The notes under the pieces: generated by a model | Seen by the model: only the letters and a program-made list of their open reading frames with translations | Database searches by the model: none | Told to the model about the DNA's origin: nothing | NCBI GenBank assembly: GCA_001770955.1 | Contig: MESL01000054.1 | Span: 1-64,000, forward strand | DNA length: 64,000 bases | Direction of reading: 5' to 3' | From: Burkholderiales bacterium RIFCSPLOWO2_12_FULL_65_40 | GTDB taxonomy: Bacteria > Pseudomonadota > Gammaproteobacteria > Burkholderiales > Burkholderiaceae_C | Shown here: piece after piece, positions 53,417 to 62,271 of the stretch | Position numbering within the stretch: position 1 is the stretch's first letter | Layout of the letters: each line of letters starts with the position of its first letter | Position numbers and translations under genes: made by a program

Positions 53417-55039
53417 CAAAGCCGTGTCCGCCCATGGTCCGCCGTCCTGCAGTAGCTTTCCGGGGTTCATGATCCCGTGCGGGTCGAAATGGCGGCACAG
53501 CCCGGCCAAGGTCTGCATGCCCAGCGGTCCTTTCTCATCGACCAGGTGCGCGGCATGGTCGCGCCCCACGCCGTGCTGGTGGCTCACGGTGCCGCCGTGC
53601 GCGGCAATCTGCGCGGCCACGGCGCGTTTCAGCTTCTGCCAGCGCTCAAAATTGGGCGCAAAGCCGCCCGCAGCGGTGGGCCAGACGTACTGCGCATAGA
53701 TGCTGCTGCCCTGCGGGTATACGTGCGAGAGGTGGGTGAAGGCATGCACCGGCTCGCCGAAGCTGGCGAACACGTCGCGCGCGGCCTGCTCCATGGCGTG
53801 CATCAGGGGCTTGACCTGGGGCCAGTCCACCGCGGTTTCGATGGTGTCCACGCTGTAGCCCAGGTCCCACAGCGTGTTGCGCAGGTAAGGGCCTTTGAAG
53901 CGGTTGGCCGCCCATTTGCTGCCCATGGCCGGGCCGATATAGACCGCGCCGTGGCGGCCCAGCGTGCGCCGGGCCTCGCGCAGGGCGTGGCGTGCGGTGG
54001 CCGGGTCGGCGGTCACGCCCAGCATCAGCAGGCATTTGCCCTCGCCGCAGCCGCGCCAGGCGAGGTAGCGCTCCATCAGGCCGATCAGGCGCTCGTGGCC
54101 GGCGAGCTGCAGGTTGGTTTCGGTCTCGATGCCGTTGGACAGGCGCAGCATCGACAGCGGCAGGCGCCGCTGCACCAGCGCGCGCACGGCGGCCTCGGCG
54201 CTGTCCCAGTCGGGCAGGAAGAGGGCGTGAAAGCTTTCGTGCCCGGGCAGGGGCGAGACGCGCACCGTGGCCTCGGTGAGGATGCCGAAGCGCCCCTCCG
54301 AGCCGAGCACCAGTTCGCGCAGGTCCGGCCCGGCGCTGGAGGCGGGCAGGGTGGGTAGCACCAACGTGCCCACGGGCGTTTCCATGCGGCCGCCCGCGAA
54401 GAGCTGCTCGATGCGCCCGTAGCGCAGCGACTGCTGGCCGCTCGAGCGCGTGACCACCCAGCCACCCACGGTGGAGTACTCAAACGACTGCGGAAAATGC
54501 CCCAGCGTATAGCCCTGAGCGCGCAACTGGGCCTCTACCTGCGGCCCCGGCGTGCCCGCGCCGAAGGTGGCGAGCTGGCTGGTCTTGTCCAGGTGCAGCA
54601 GCCGGTTCATGCGCGTGAGGTTCACCGAGAGAATGGGCCGCTCGCCCAGCGGGCAGTCGAGGTGCCCGGCCACGCTGGTGCCGCCCGCGAACGGGATCAC
54701 GGTCCAGCGGTTCGCCTGCGCCAGGTCCAGCAGCTCGCGCACCTGCTCGCCCGACTCGGGGAAGGCCACGCCATCGGGCACCGGGGGGAGTTGGCCGAAC
54801 CGCTTCTTGATCCAGTCGGCATAGCTCTCGCCCAGCGCCATGGTCAGGCGCGTCGAGGCATCGCGCTGGATCAGCGGGTGCCCTGGCAGGCGCGAAGCTG
54901 GAATGCCCGCCAGCAGGTCTTCGCGCCGGGCGTCCTGCCCGGGGTATCCCGGCCCGAGGCGCCGGGCCAGCATGGCGCGGGCGCCGTCGCCAAGATTCAT
55001 CGAGGTGGCATCGTCGCCCCAGCCGTTCCATCGCCGCAT
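53402..55039 (-). CDS. FAD-linked oxidase resembling alkylglycerone-phosphate synthase
   Basis: 545 residues. N-terminal RRWNGWGDD and DASTRLTMALGESYADW occur in the AGPS group. The VAO-type FAD domain has PFAGGTSVAGHLDC and SFEYSTVGGWVVTRSSGQQSLRYGRIEQL. The C-terminus has SHQHGVGRDHAAHLVDEKGP, the His-rich active-site element of AGPS (here one H replaced by Q). AGPS swaps an acyl for an alkyl chain on DHAP to make ether lipids. In this operon the enzyme may act in ether-lipid breakdown or synthesis. AGGGAG precedes the ATG at 55039; a MITE begins 23 bases upstream. Confidence 0.85.
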   Translation of the reverse strand: MRRWNGWGDDATSMNLGDGARAMLARRLGPGYPGQDARREDLLAGIPASRLPGHPLIQRDASTRLTMALGESYADWIKKRFGQLPPVPDGVAFPESGEQVRELLDLAQANRWTVIPFAGGTSVAGHLDCPLGERPILSVNLTRMNRLLHLDKTSQLATFGAGTPGPQVEAQLRAQGYTLGHFPQSFEYSTVGGWVVTRSSGQQSLRYGRIEQLFAGGRMETPVGTLVLPTLPASSAGPDLRELVLGSEGRFGILTEATVRVSPLPGHESFHALFLPDWDSAEAAVRALVQRRLPLSMLRLSNGIETETNLQLAGHERLIGLMERYLAWRGCGEGKCLLMLGVTADPATARHALREARRTLGRHGAVYIGPAMGSKWAANRFKGPYLRNTLWDLGYSVDTIETAVDWPQVKPLMHAMEQAARDVFASFGEPVHAFTHLSHVYPQGSSIYAQYVWPTAAGGFAPNFERWQKLKRAVAAQIAAHGGTVSHQHGVGRDHAAHLVDEKGPLGMQTLAGLCRHFDPHGIMNPGKLLQDGGPWADTALPSTV

Positions 55040-55061
55040 GAATGCATACTCCCTGTTGGTT

Positions 55062-55334
55062 TTAGAACCTGTTCAAGATCTTTTCATGGGGTACGTTGCC
55101 CCGCAAAGGCTGTGGCTGCAAGGCGCAAACCACAGCCGGGCTGGTGGCCCGGCGAGGATTTGCAACGCCGCGGACGCAGCCTTTGCGGGGCAACCCGAAG
55201 GGCATGGCTCCAAAACCGCCACGCTCGTCGTTGCCCACCTTGCCCATACATGGGTATGGGCGGCGGCGTGCGCCTAGATCGTGGCGGTTTTGAAGCCATG
55301 CGTACCCCATGAAAAGATTTTGAACAGGTTCTTA
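55062..55334. mobile_element. MITE-like element with 34-bp terminal inverted repeats
   Basis: Ends 55062-55095 and 55301-55334 are inverted repeats with two mismatches (shared GAACCTGTTCAA, TCTTTTCATGGGGTACG). Inside are two further dyads: GTTGCCCCGCAAAGGCTG with its perfect complement 65 bases on, and CAAAACCGCCACG with its complement. No gene. It occupies nearly all of the space between the divergent AGPS-like operon and the AraC regulator. Confidence 0.8.
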
Positions 55335-55372
55335 GCCACTGTAGGCGCGGGCCGCCCGTTTGCCATTCCGCA

Positions 55373-56398
55373 ATGCCGCCAACCGATTGTTCGATCACGC
55401 CAAAAGCGCCGCCGCCCCGTGTCGTGGCGCCCTATGCGCGCACGCTGTGGGACGCCGCGCGCGCCGAGGGCGTGCCGCAGGTGCTGGGCCGCGAGGCCCC
55501 GGGCGAGGAGGACATGCCCGTGTCCGACTATCTCGCCCTGCTGCAGCAGGCGCTGGCGCACGCGGGGCCGGGCTTTGGCTGGCGCCTGGGGCAGAGTGTC
55601 AAGCCCACCACCTATGGCGTCAACGGCATCCTGCTGTTGGCCTGCCCCACGCTCGGCGAGGCTTTGCAGCAGGTGCTGCGTTTCGAGTCGCTGGTGCACG
55701 ATCTGGGGCGTTCGTCCTTCACGCAGCAGGGCGACACCGTGGAATACGCCTGGCGCAACGACTGCGCGGGCCACCCGGCGGCCGATGCGCTGGCCGAATC
55801 GGTGTTCGCGGGCATCCAGACCTGCGCGCAGTGGCTTGTGGGCCAGCCGATTGCGGGGTTTGAGTTGGAGTTTGCCCACCACCGCGACGAAGCCACCGCG
55901 CAGGCGATTGCCCAGGCCAGCGGGGCGCGCGTGCGCTGGGGCTGCGCCGCGCACCGCGCCGTGTTCCCGGCAGCGCTGTTGGATTGGCCGATTCCCCAGG
56001 CCAACAAGACGCTGCTGCCGCTGTTGCAGCGCCATGCCGACGAGCTGTTGCAGGCGCGCCACCCGCGCGAGGGCGGCATCGTGGCCCAGGTGCGCCAGAG
56101 CATTTCCAACCGGCTGGGGCAGGGCGCCGTGAAGCTGGCCGATGTGGCGCGTGACCTGCACCTGTCCACGCGCACCCTGCAGCGCCGCCTGTTGGACGCT
56201 GGCGTGGCCTACCAGGCGCTGCTCGACGCCACGCGGCACGAGCTGGCCTGCCATTACCTGGCTACGTCGGCCATGCCGATTGCCGAAGTGGGCTACCTGC
56301 TGGGTTATCAGGAGCCCACGGCCTTCCACCATGCCTTCAAGCAGTGGCAGGGCCAGGGGCCGGGGCAGTACCGGGCGCAGACGCGGGCGTCGGGCTGA
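55373..56398 (+). CDS. AraC-family regulator of the OruR/ArgR type
   Basis: 341 residues. The N-terminal ~200 residues form the arabinose_bd-like ligand domain (PVSDYLALLQQALAHAGPGFGWRLG, AGFELEFAHHRDEA). The C-terminal double HTH has VARDLHLSTRTLQRRLLDAGVAYQALLDATRHELACHYL and VGYLLGYQEPTAFHHAFKQWQGQGPGQYR. It is divergent from the AGPS-GlpD-FGGY-PLC-like operon and should activate it in response to an unknown ligand. Its own promoter and the operon's are separated only by a MITE. Confidence 0.92.
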   Translation: MPPTDCSITPKAPPPRVVAPYARTLWDAARAEGVPQVLGREAPGEEDMPVSDYLALLQQALAHAGPGFGWRLGQSVKPTTYGVNGILLLACPTLGEALQQVLRFESLVHDLGRSSFTQQGDTVEYAWRNDCAGHPAADALAESVFAGIQTCAQWLVGQPIAGFELEFAHHRDEATAQAIAQASGARVRWGCAAHRAVFPAALLDWPIPQANKTLLPLLQRHADELLQARHPREGGIVAQVRQSISNRLGQGAVKLADVARDLHLSTRTLQRRLLDAGVAYQALLDATRHELACHYLATSAMPIAEVGYLLGYQEPTAFHHAFKQWQGQGPGQYRAQTRASG

Positions 56399-56434
56399 TC
56401 ACGCGGCCCGTGAGGACGGGTGCGGCGTGCAAGC

Positions 56435-56450
56435 TGTGATTTCCATCACG
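56435..56450. promoter_or_regulatory. CRP-like site, distal (centre about -103.5)
   Basis: TGTGATTTCCATCACG matches TGTGA-N6-TCACA at 9 of 10 positions. Its centre is 62 bases from the proximal site, close to six helical turns, and falls at -103.5 if the start point is 56546. Confidence 0.6.
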
Positions 56451-56453
56451 GAT

Positions 56454-56474
56454 GCGGGCGCTTCGTGCGCCCGC
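56454..56474 (+). terminator. Hairpin after the AraC gene
   Basis: GCGGGCGC and GCGCCCGC form a perfect 8-bp stem around TTCGT, 56 bases after the AraC stop. No T-run follows. It lies between the two CRP-like sites, so it could equally be a promoter-region structure. Confidence 0.4.
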
Positions 56475-56496
56475 AAAGCGCCTGGATGCGGGGGAA

Positions 56497-56539
56497 TGTG
56501 CGTTCTGTCACACGCCTGTATGCGTTGCTTTCCTACACT
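56497..56539 (+). promoter_or_regulatory. CRP-dependent class II promoter (site centre -41.5, -10 TACACT)
   Basis: TGTGCGTTCTGTCACA (56497-56512) matches the CRP consensus at 9 of 10 positions. A -10 element TACACT lies at 56534-56539, placing transcription start near 56546 and the CRP centre exactly at -41.5. No -35 is needed in this class. The leader would be 48 bases to the 66-residue gene. Confidence 0.6.
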
Positions 56540-56593
56540 GGCCTTGAAAAGCAGCCCCTACGCTTGTACGCACTCCCCAAGGAAAGAATCGCC

Positions 56594-56794
56594 ATGTTCG
56601 CAACCCACCTCGCCTCGCCCCTGCAGCAGTCCCTGGTCAGCCATGTCTTTGGCCGGTTCATTGCGCGCACACCGCCAGGCAACCCTGCCGTGGCTGCGCC
56701 TGGGGTGATGGACGCCATGGCGGCCCCAGCGCTGGAGTCCGAGATGGACGAGCCCGACCTCGCACAGCGGGTGCGCGAACTGGGCGAGTGGTAA
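56594..56794 (+). CDS. Small protein of unknown function behind a CRP-type promoter
   Basis: 66 residues from the ATG at 56594; AAGGAAAG precedes it. The track's 58 extra residues come from the promoter region. Sequence starts MFATHLASPLQQSLVSHVFG, an amphipathic helix, then a Pro/Ala-rich middle and an acidic end (ESEMDEPDLAQRVRELGEW). No known domain recognised. The promoter architecture argues that it is a real gene controlled by cAMP-CRP or a relative. Confidence 0.6.
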   Translation: MFATHLASPLQQSLVSHVFGRFIARTPPGNPAVAAPGVMDAMAAPALESEMDEPDLAQRVRELGEW

Positions 56795-56836
56795 GCGCAT
56801 TGCGGCGGGTGGTGCTGCAGGGCAGGCTGCGCAAGG

Positions 56837-57433
56837 TCAAGGCTTGGGGGTTTTGCCCGAGGCCATGAAGGCTATCAACGCCATGCGCATGGCTTCTTCG
56901 ACCGTCATGTCCACCGGCACTGTCCAGCTGCGCGGCACAAACACGGTGTAGCCACCGATCATGTAACCCATGGGCAGGTAGACGGCCACCTGGTCTTCCA
57001 GATCGCCGATGCCTCGGGGCAGTCCTTTCATGCTCTGGCGCGTGACCAGGCCGATGATGCCCAACTCGTTGCCCGGCATCTTGAGCAGCACCACCTGTTG
57101 CGCATCCTGCTCGTGCGGCGCGAAATAGTCGGCAAAGTTCTTCAGCGACGAGTAAATGCTTTTCACCACCGGCAGATTGGTGAAAGGCAGTTCCACCCAC
57201 GACAGCAGTCGCGAGGCAATCGGCAGCGAGATCAGCACACCCAGCGCCACGATCAGCAGCGCGCCAAGCGCAATGCCCAGGCCGGGCAGGTAGAAATCAC
57301 CGGTGATGGGGCGGATCAGCGCCATGGCGGAGCGCTCGGTCCAGGTGACGAAGAGGATCAGCACATAGACCGTGAGGGCCACGGGCAGAAAGGCGATGAG
57401 GCCACGGAAGAAATACTGGGAGATGCGTTTCAT
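56837..57433 (-). CDS. DUF502 membrane protein
   Basis: 198 residues from the ATG at 57433 (MKRISQYFFRGL). Two membrane segments: GLIAFLPVALTVYVLILFV and GIALGALLIVALGVLISLP. DUF502 motifs: LPFTNLPVVKSIYSSLKNFADYF and GYTVFVPRSWTVPVDMTVEEAMRMALI. In betaproteobacteria it commonly lies near aspS and a peptidyl-tRNA factor set; here it is alone. Function unknown. Confidence 0.92.
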   Translation of the reverse strand: MKRISQYFFRGLIAFLPVALTVYVLILFVTWTERSAMALIRPITGDFYLPGLGIALGALLIVALGVLISLPIASRLLSWVELPFTNLPVVKSIYSSLKNFADYFAPHEQDAQQVVLLKMPGNELGIIGLVTRQSMKGLPRGIGDLEDQVAVYLPMGYMIGGYTVFVPRSWTVPVDMTVEEAMRMALIAFMASGKTPKP

Positions 57434-57589
57434 GGCGGTTCGGGCGGGCAAGAATGGAGCGATTCCAGCATAGCAGCCGACCCAGATGGGTACAGGTAGG
57501 GCACCGGTATCTTTGAAGGATGCCGGTGCGGCCAACACCTGCTCGGCGTGGGGGCAAGCGGTGACATGTGCGGATTTCGGAGGTGCGCC

Positions 57590-57596
57590 GTAAAAT
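57590..57596 (+). promoter_or_regulatory. Possible -10 element for the YgiQ gene
   Basis: TAAAATC about 53 bases before the YgiQ start codon, in the same surroundings as the alaS upstream element. -35 not recognised. Confidence 0.3.
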
Positions 57597-57648
57597 CAAC
57601 GGTTACCCCACATGGCCGCCGTCATTTCCGCAAGGCCGCCCACCCCCC

Positions 57649-60030
57649 ATGACTGCCTACGTTGACGTCTCCCTGTTTCCGCGCGCCGCCAAGCCGCTGA
57701 CCAGCTACCGCCCCTTCTGGGCCAAGCGCTTCGGCACGGCCCCGTTCCTGCCGATGAGCCGCGCAGAGATGGAGCAGCTGGGCTGGGACAGCTGCGACAT
57801 CGTGCTGGTGACAGGCGACGCCTATGTGGACCACCCGAGTTTCGGCATGGCCGTGATCGGCCGATTGCTCGAAGCCCAGGGCTTTCGCGTCGGCATCATC
57901 GCCCAGCCCGACTGGCAAAGCGCCGAGCCCTTCAAGGCGCTGGGCAAGCCCAACCTGTTCTGGGCGGTGACGGCGGGGAACATGGACTCCATGATCAACC
58001 GCTACACGGCCGACCGCAAGATCCGCAGCGACGACGCCTACACCCCCGGCGCCGAGGGCAACCGCCGCCCCGACCGGGCCGCCGTGGTCTACAGCCAGCG
58101 CTGCCGCGAGGCCTACAAGGACGTGCCCATCGTGCTCGGCGGTATCGAAGGTTCGCTGCGCCGCATCGCCCACTACGACTACTGGAGCGACAAGGTGCGC
58201 CGCTCCATCGTGGTCGACGCCAAGTGTGACCTGCTGCTTTACGGCAACGCCGACCGTGCCATCGTCGAGATCGCCCACCGCCTGGCCGCGCGCGAGCCGG
58301 TGCTGAGCATCACCGACGTGCGCGGCACCGCCTTCGTGCGCCGTAGCACGCCCGAGGGCTGGTTCGAGATCGACTCCACCAGCGTGGACCAGCCCGGCCG
58401 TGTGGAAGACCACATCAACCCCTACCAGACGACGAGCGAGCAGGCCGCCGCCCAGGGTACCAGTTGCAGCGCCCCGAATACTACGGTTTCGATAGCTGAT
58501 GGCGCAGATCCAGTAAGCGCTGGAGTCCAAAATGACTCTAAAAAATTAGACGGCAACACGCACAAGCTCAACTTCGTGCCCAACCCCAGCTTGGCGGCCA
58601 AGCGCAAGCTGCCGCCGCAGGACCGCACCGTGATCCGCCTGCCCAGCTACGAGCAGGTGCGCAGCGACGCGGTGCTCTATGCCCACGCCAACCGCGTGAT
58701 GCACCTGGAAACCAACCCCGGCAACGCCCGTGCCCTGGTGCAGGCGCACGGCGAGGGCACCACCGCGCGCGACGTGTGGCTGAACCCCCCACCCATCCCT
58801 TTGACCACTGCGGAAATGGACTACGTCTTCGACCTGCCCTACGCGCGCAGCCCGCACCCGCGCTATGCCGACGAGCGCGGTCGCCACGACGGCGCGACCA
58901 AAATTCCGGCGTGGGAGATGATCCGTTTCTCGATCAACATCATGCGTGGCTGCTTCGGAGGCTGCACCTTCTGCTCGATCACCGAGCATGAGGGGCGCAT
59001 CATCCAGAGCCGCTCGGAAGAGTCCATCATCCGCGAGATCGAGGACGTGCGCGACAAGGTGCAAGGCTTCACTGGCACCATCTCCGACCTCGGCGGCCCC
59101 ACGGCCAACATGTACCGGCTGGGCTGCCGCACGCCCGAGATCGAGGCCGCCTGCCGCAAGCCCAGCTGCGTCTACCCCGGTATCTGCCAGAACCTCACCA
59201 CCAACCACGACCCGCTCATCAAGATCTACCGGCGCGGTCGCGAGATCAAGGGCGTGAAGAAGATCCTCATCGGCTCGGGTCTGCGCTACGACCTGGCCAT
59301 CCAGTCGCCCGAATACGTCAAGGAGCTGGTGCAGCACCATGTGGGCGGCTACCTGAAGATCGCGCCCGAGCACACCGAATCGGGCCCGCTCACCAAGATG
59401 ATGAAGCCGGGCATCGGCAACTACGACAAGTTCAAGCAGCTGTTCGACAAGTTCACCGCCGAGGCGGGCAAGAAGCAGTTCCTTATTCCGTACTTCATCG
59501 CCGCCCATCCGGGAACCAGCGACGAGGACATGATGAATCTCGCCATCTGGCTGAAGAAGAACGGCTTTCGCGCCGACCAGGTGCAGACCTTCTACCCCAG
59601 CACCATGGCCACCGCCACGGCCATGTACCACACGGGCATCAACACCCTCAAGGGCGTGCACCGCGACGAACGCGGCGAGAAGGTTGACGTGGTGCGCGGC
59701 GAGAAGCGCCGACGCCTGCACAAGGCCTTTCTGCGCTACCACGACCCGGCCAACTGGCCGCTGCTGCGCGATGCGCTCAAGAGCATGGGCCGCGCCGACC
59801 TCATCGGCAACGGCAAGCACCACCTGATTCCGACTTTCCAGCCGATGAATACGGGCGGTTGTGGTGCGCGCAAGAATGAGAAATTCCTCACCATTCCGTC
59901 GATGGTGACCGAAAAGGTGCCCCCCAAGGCGGCGGGGCCCAAGCCCGGACAGATACTGTCCCAGCACACCGGCCTGCCACCCCGGGTGACCGGCAACGCA
60001 CGGCCCGGGCCGAAAAAGAAGCCCCGCTGA
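57649..60030 (+). CDS. ygiQ: YgiQ family radical SAM protein, with in-frame repeat insertion
   Basis: 793 residues from the ATG at 57649 ([11 protein letters not shown]). An N-terminal UPF0313 domain ([45 protein letters not shown]) precedes the radical SAM core with the 4Fe-4S motif [17 protein letters not shown] (C-x3-C-x2-C). Later [18 protein letters not shown] is conserved. Its reaction is unknown. The segment [23 protein letters not shown] (~283-305) between HINPYQ and [10 protein letters not shown] is encoded by an interspersed repeat and lies in a variable loop. Confidence 0.93.
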   Translation: MTAYVDVSLFPRAAKPLTSYRPFWAKRFGTAPFLPMSRAEMEQLGWDSCDIVLVTGDAYVDHPSFGMAVIGRLLEAQGFRVGIIAQPDWQSAEPFKALGKPNLFWAVTAGNMDSMINRYTADRKIRSDDAYTPGAEGNRRPDRAAVVYSQRCREAYKDVPIVLGGIEGSLRRIAHYDYWSDKVRRSIVVDAKCDLLLYGNADRAIVEIAHRLAAREPVLSITDVRGTAFVRRSTPEGWFEIDSTSVDQPGRVEDHINPYQTTSEQAAAQGTSCSAPNTTVSIADGADPVSAGVQNDSKKLDGNTHKLNFVPNPSLAAKRKLPPQDRTVIRLPSYEQVRSDAVLYAHANRVMHLETNPGNARALVQAHGEGTTARDVWLNPPPIPLTTAEMDYVFDLPYARSPHPRYADERGRHDGATKIPAWEMIRFSINIMRGCFGGCTFCSITEHEGRIIQSRSEESIIREIEDVRDKVQGFTGTISDLGGPTANMYRLGCRTPEIEAACRKPSCVYPGICQNLTTNHDPLIKIYRRGREIKGVKKILIGSGLRYDLAIQSPEYVKELVQHHVGGYLKIAPEHTESGPLTKMMKPGIGNYDKFKQLFDKFTAEAGKKQFLIPYFIAAHPGTSDEDMMNLAIWLKKNGFRADQVQTFYPSTMATATAMYHTGINTLKGVHRDERGEKVDVVRGEKRRRLHKAFLRYHDPANWPLLRDALKSMGRADLIGNGKHHLIPTFQPMNTGGCGARKNEKFLTIPSMVTEKVPPKAAGPKPGQILSQHTGLPPRVTGNARPGPKKKPR
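58477..58539 (+). repeat. Interspersed palindromic repeat, copy 9, inside ygiQ
   Basis: ATACTACGGTTTCGATAGCT, then GATGGCGCAGATCCAGTAAG, then CGCTGGAGTCCAAAATG. It shares CTACGGTTTC with copy 7 in the same position. Read in frame without stops. Confidence 0.8.
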
Positions 60031-60222
60031 GGGCTTTTTCGGCGGCGTGGCCGCTGGCGGAATTCGGTTTCGATGGCCGCAAAAATCATGCTGCTCCAAG
60101 CGGCATGGTCTGCCAAAATATTCCTTGTCCGCTGGTGCTCCAGGGGATTTCCTGGCAACCCCCTGCAGGGGTGGCTGAATCGGTTATCCCGGGCCTTGGC
60201 CCGGCCTCACCCCTGGAAGCCC

Positions 60223-61947
60223 ATGGAACACAACATTCCCCTGATCACAACCCTGGCGGCGGGCTTCGGCATCGCGCTGGTGCTGGGCTTTCTTGCCGAG
60301 CGCATCCAAGTCCCGGCCCTGGTGGGTTATCTGGTTGCGGGCATCATCATCGGGCCAGCCACGCCGGGATTTGTGGCCGACGTGCACATGGCGGCGCAGT
60401 TGTCCGAAATCGGCGTGATGCTGCTGATGTTCGGCGTGGGCCTGCATTTCTCGCTCAACGACCTCATGGCGGTCAAGCGCATTGCCATACCCGGTGCGGT
60501 GGTGCAGATGGGTCTGGCGACCGTGCTGGGCATGGGGCTGGCGTCGTGGTGGGGCTGGACCCTGGGTGAAGGGCTGGTGTTCGGGCTCTCGCTGTCGTGT
60601 GCCAGCACCGTGGTTTTGCTCAAGGGACTGGAATCGCGTGGCGTGCTCGACAGCATGAATGGCCGCATTGCCGTGGGCTGGCTGGTGGTCGAGGACCTGG
60701 CCACCGTGCTGGTGCTGGTGCTGCTGCCCCCGTTGGCCGGGGTGCTCGGTGGCCCGGTGGCGAGCCACGCGGCCGACGCCAGCCCGCTGTGGAAGACCAT
60801 CGGCCAGACCCTGCTGCAGGTATCGGCCTTCATTGCGCTCATGCTCATCTTCGGGCGCCGGGCCTTGCCCTGGCTGCTGTGGCAGGTGGCCAAGACGGGT
60901 TCGCGGGAACTGTTCACGCTCTCGGTGGTGGCCTGCGCCATCGGTATTGCCTATGGGGCGGCCGCGTTGTTCAGCGTGTCGTTTGCCCTGGGCGCCTTTT
61001 TTGCCGGCATGGTGATGCGCGAGTCCGAGTTCAGCCACCGGGCGGCGCAGGAATCGCTGCCACTGCGGGATGCGTTTTCGGTGCTGTTTTTCGTCTCGGT
61101 GGGCATGCTGTTCGAGCCGCAGATCCTGCTGGACGAGCCTGCCCATGTGCTCGGCGTGGTGGCCATCATCATTGTCGGCAAATCCATCGCGGCGCTGGGC
61201 CTGGTGCTGGCCTTTCGCTACCCGCTCAATACCGCCCTCACGGTGGCGGCAAGCCTTGCGCAGATTGGGGAGTTCTCGTTCATCCTCGCGGGGCTGGGCC
61301 TGTCACTGGGGCTGCTGCCCAAGGAAGGCATGAGCCTGGTGCTTGCCGGGGCGCTGATCTCGATCGCCCTCAATCCATTTTTGTTTGCCGCGGTGGAGCC
61401 GGTGCGCCGCTGGATTCTGGCGCGCTCCGACCTGGCCCGCCGCCTGGAGCAGCGCGACGACCCTTACGCCGAGCTGCCCATGAGCACCGAACGCAAATAC
61501 CTCCAGGGGCAGGTGGTGCTGGTGGGCTATGGGCGGGTGGGGCGCCGCATTGCCCGTTCGCTCGATGAAGGCGGCATTCCCTATGTGGTGGCGGAGCAGA
61601 ACCGCGAACTGGTCGAAGATCTGCGCAAACAGGGCGTGGCCGCCGTGTCCGGCAATGCGGCCGAACCCGCCGTGCTGATCCAGGCGCACATTGCCGACGC
61701 GGCCATGCTGGTGGTGGCCACGCCCGACCCGCTGAACGTGCGTCAGATGGTGGAGACTGCACGCACGCTGAACCCTGGCATTGAAATCGTACTTCGCACG
61801 CACAGCGAGAACGAGTCAGACATGCTGCGCATGGATGGCGTGGGCACGGTCTTCTACGGCGAGGAAGAGCTGGCCAAAGGCATGACGCGCCATGTGCTGG
61901 AGCGCTTCGCTCCCGGGGGCGAAGCCCCTGCCGGAAAGCACGCCTGA
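60223..61947 (+). CDS. Cation:proton antiporter, CPA2 (YbaL/Kef-like) with TrkA-N domain
   Basis: 574 residues from the ATG at 60223 (MEHNIPLITT). About 12 membrane segments; GLESRGVLDSMNGRIAVGWLVVEDLATVL is the central CPA2 motif. The C-terminal TrkA-N nucleotide-binding domain starts VVLVGYGRVGRRIARSL (~430). The extreme FYGEEELAKGMTRHVLERF is shared with YbaL. It probably exchanges K+ or Na+ for H+ under nucleotide or glutathione-adduct control. The 50 extra track residues before the ATG are not conserved. Confidence 0.92.
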   Translation: MEHNIPLITTLAAGFGIALVLGFLAERIQVPALVGYLVAGIIIGPATPGFVADVHMAAQLSEIGVMLLMFGVGLHFSLNDLMAVKRIAIPGAVVQMGLATVLGMGLASWWGWTLGEGLVFGLSLSCASTVVLLKGLESRGVLDSMNGRIAVGWLVVEDLATVLVLVLLPPLAGVLGGPVASHAADASPLWKTIGQTLLQVSAFIALMLIFGRRALPWLLWQVAKTGSRELFTLSVVACAIGIAYGAAALFSVSFALGAFFAGMVMRESEFSHRAAQESLPLRDAFSVLFFVSVGMLFEPQILLDEPAHVLGVVAIIIVGKSIAALGLVLAFRYPLNTALTVAASLAQIGEFSFILAGLGLSLGLLPKEGMSLVLAGALISIALNPFLFAAVEPVRRWILARSDLARRLEQRDDPYAELPMSTERKYLQGQVVLVGYGRVGRRIARSLDEGGIPYVVAEQNRELVEDLRKQGVAAVSGNAAEPAVLIQAHIADAAMLVVATPDPLNVRQMVETARTLNPGIEIVLRTHSENESDMLRMDGVGTVFYGEEELAKGMTRHVLERFAPGGEAPAGKHA

Positions 61948-62271
61948 GGGCGCTGCATCTGCTGCGCTACTGAAAAGAGAGCTGCCAACGCCCGTTTAAT
62001 GGGATCTGCAGCCGTGCGATGTACTCAGGGCCGCTGGGCAGGCCGCAGGGGCGGTGCGTTCAGCAACGACTTGCGCGCACACATGAACTTTGCGCAGTGT
62101 GCCACGCTCTATCCCTGTGTGTACGGGCCGCGAAAAAAGCACCGATGCGTTCGAAAACACCCTGTTCAAGGGCGGGCCGAGGTGCTACAAAGGGCCGTAC
62201 CGATCGCGATTCCGAATGCAACACCGTGGTACTGCCTGAGTCCGCCAAGGCGTGCCGCCACAGGAGGTCGT
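61948..62271. other. Intergenic region before prkA
   Basis: 324 bp without a credible gene. It begins with a diverged repeat copy (61966-62013). The rest holds the unmapped prkA promoter; no clear -35/-10 pair, operator or hairpin was recognised. A CAGGAGG ribosome site closes it. Confidence 0.6.
61966..62013 (+). repeat. Interspersed palindromic repeat, copy 10 (diverged)
   Basis: GCTACTGAAAAGAGAGCTGC, then CAACGCCCGTTTAATGGGAT. It has the left arm GCTA.TGAAAA and TTTAATGG but lost the right arm. Located just after the CPA2 stop codon. Confidence 0.45.
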
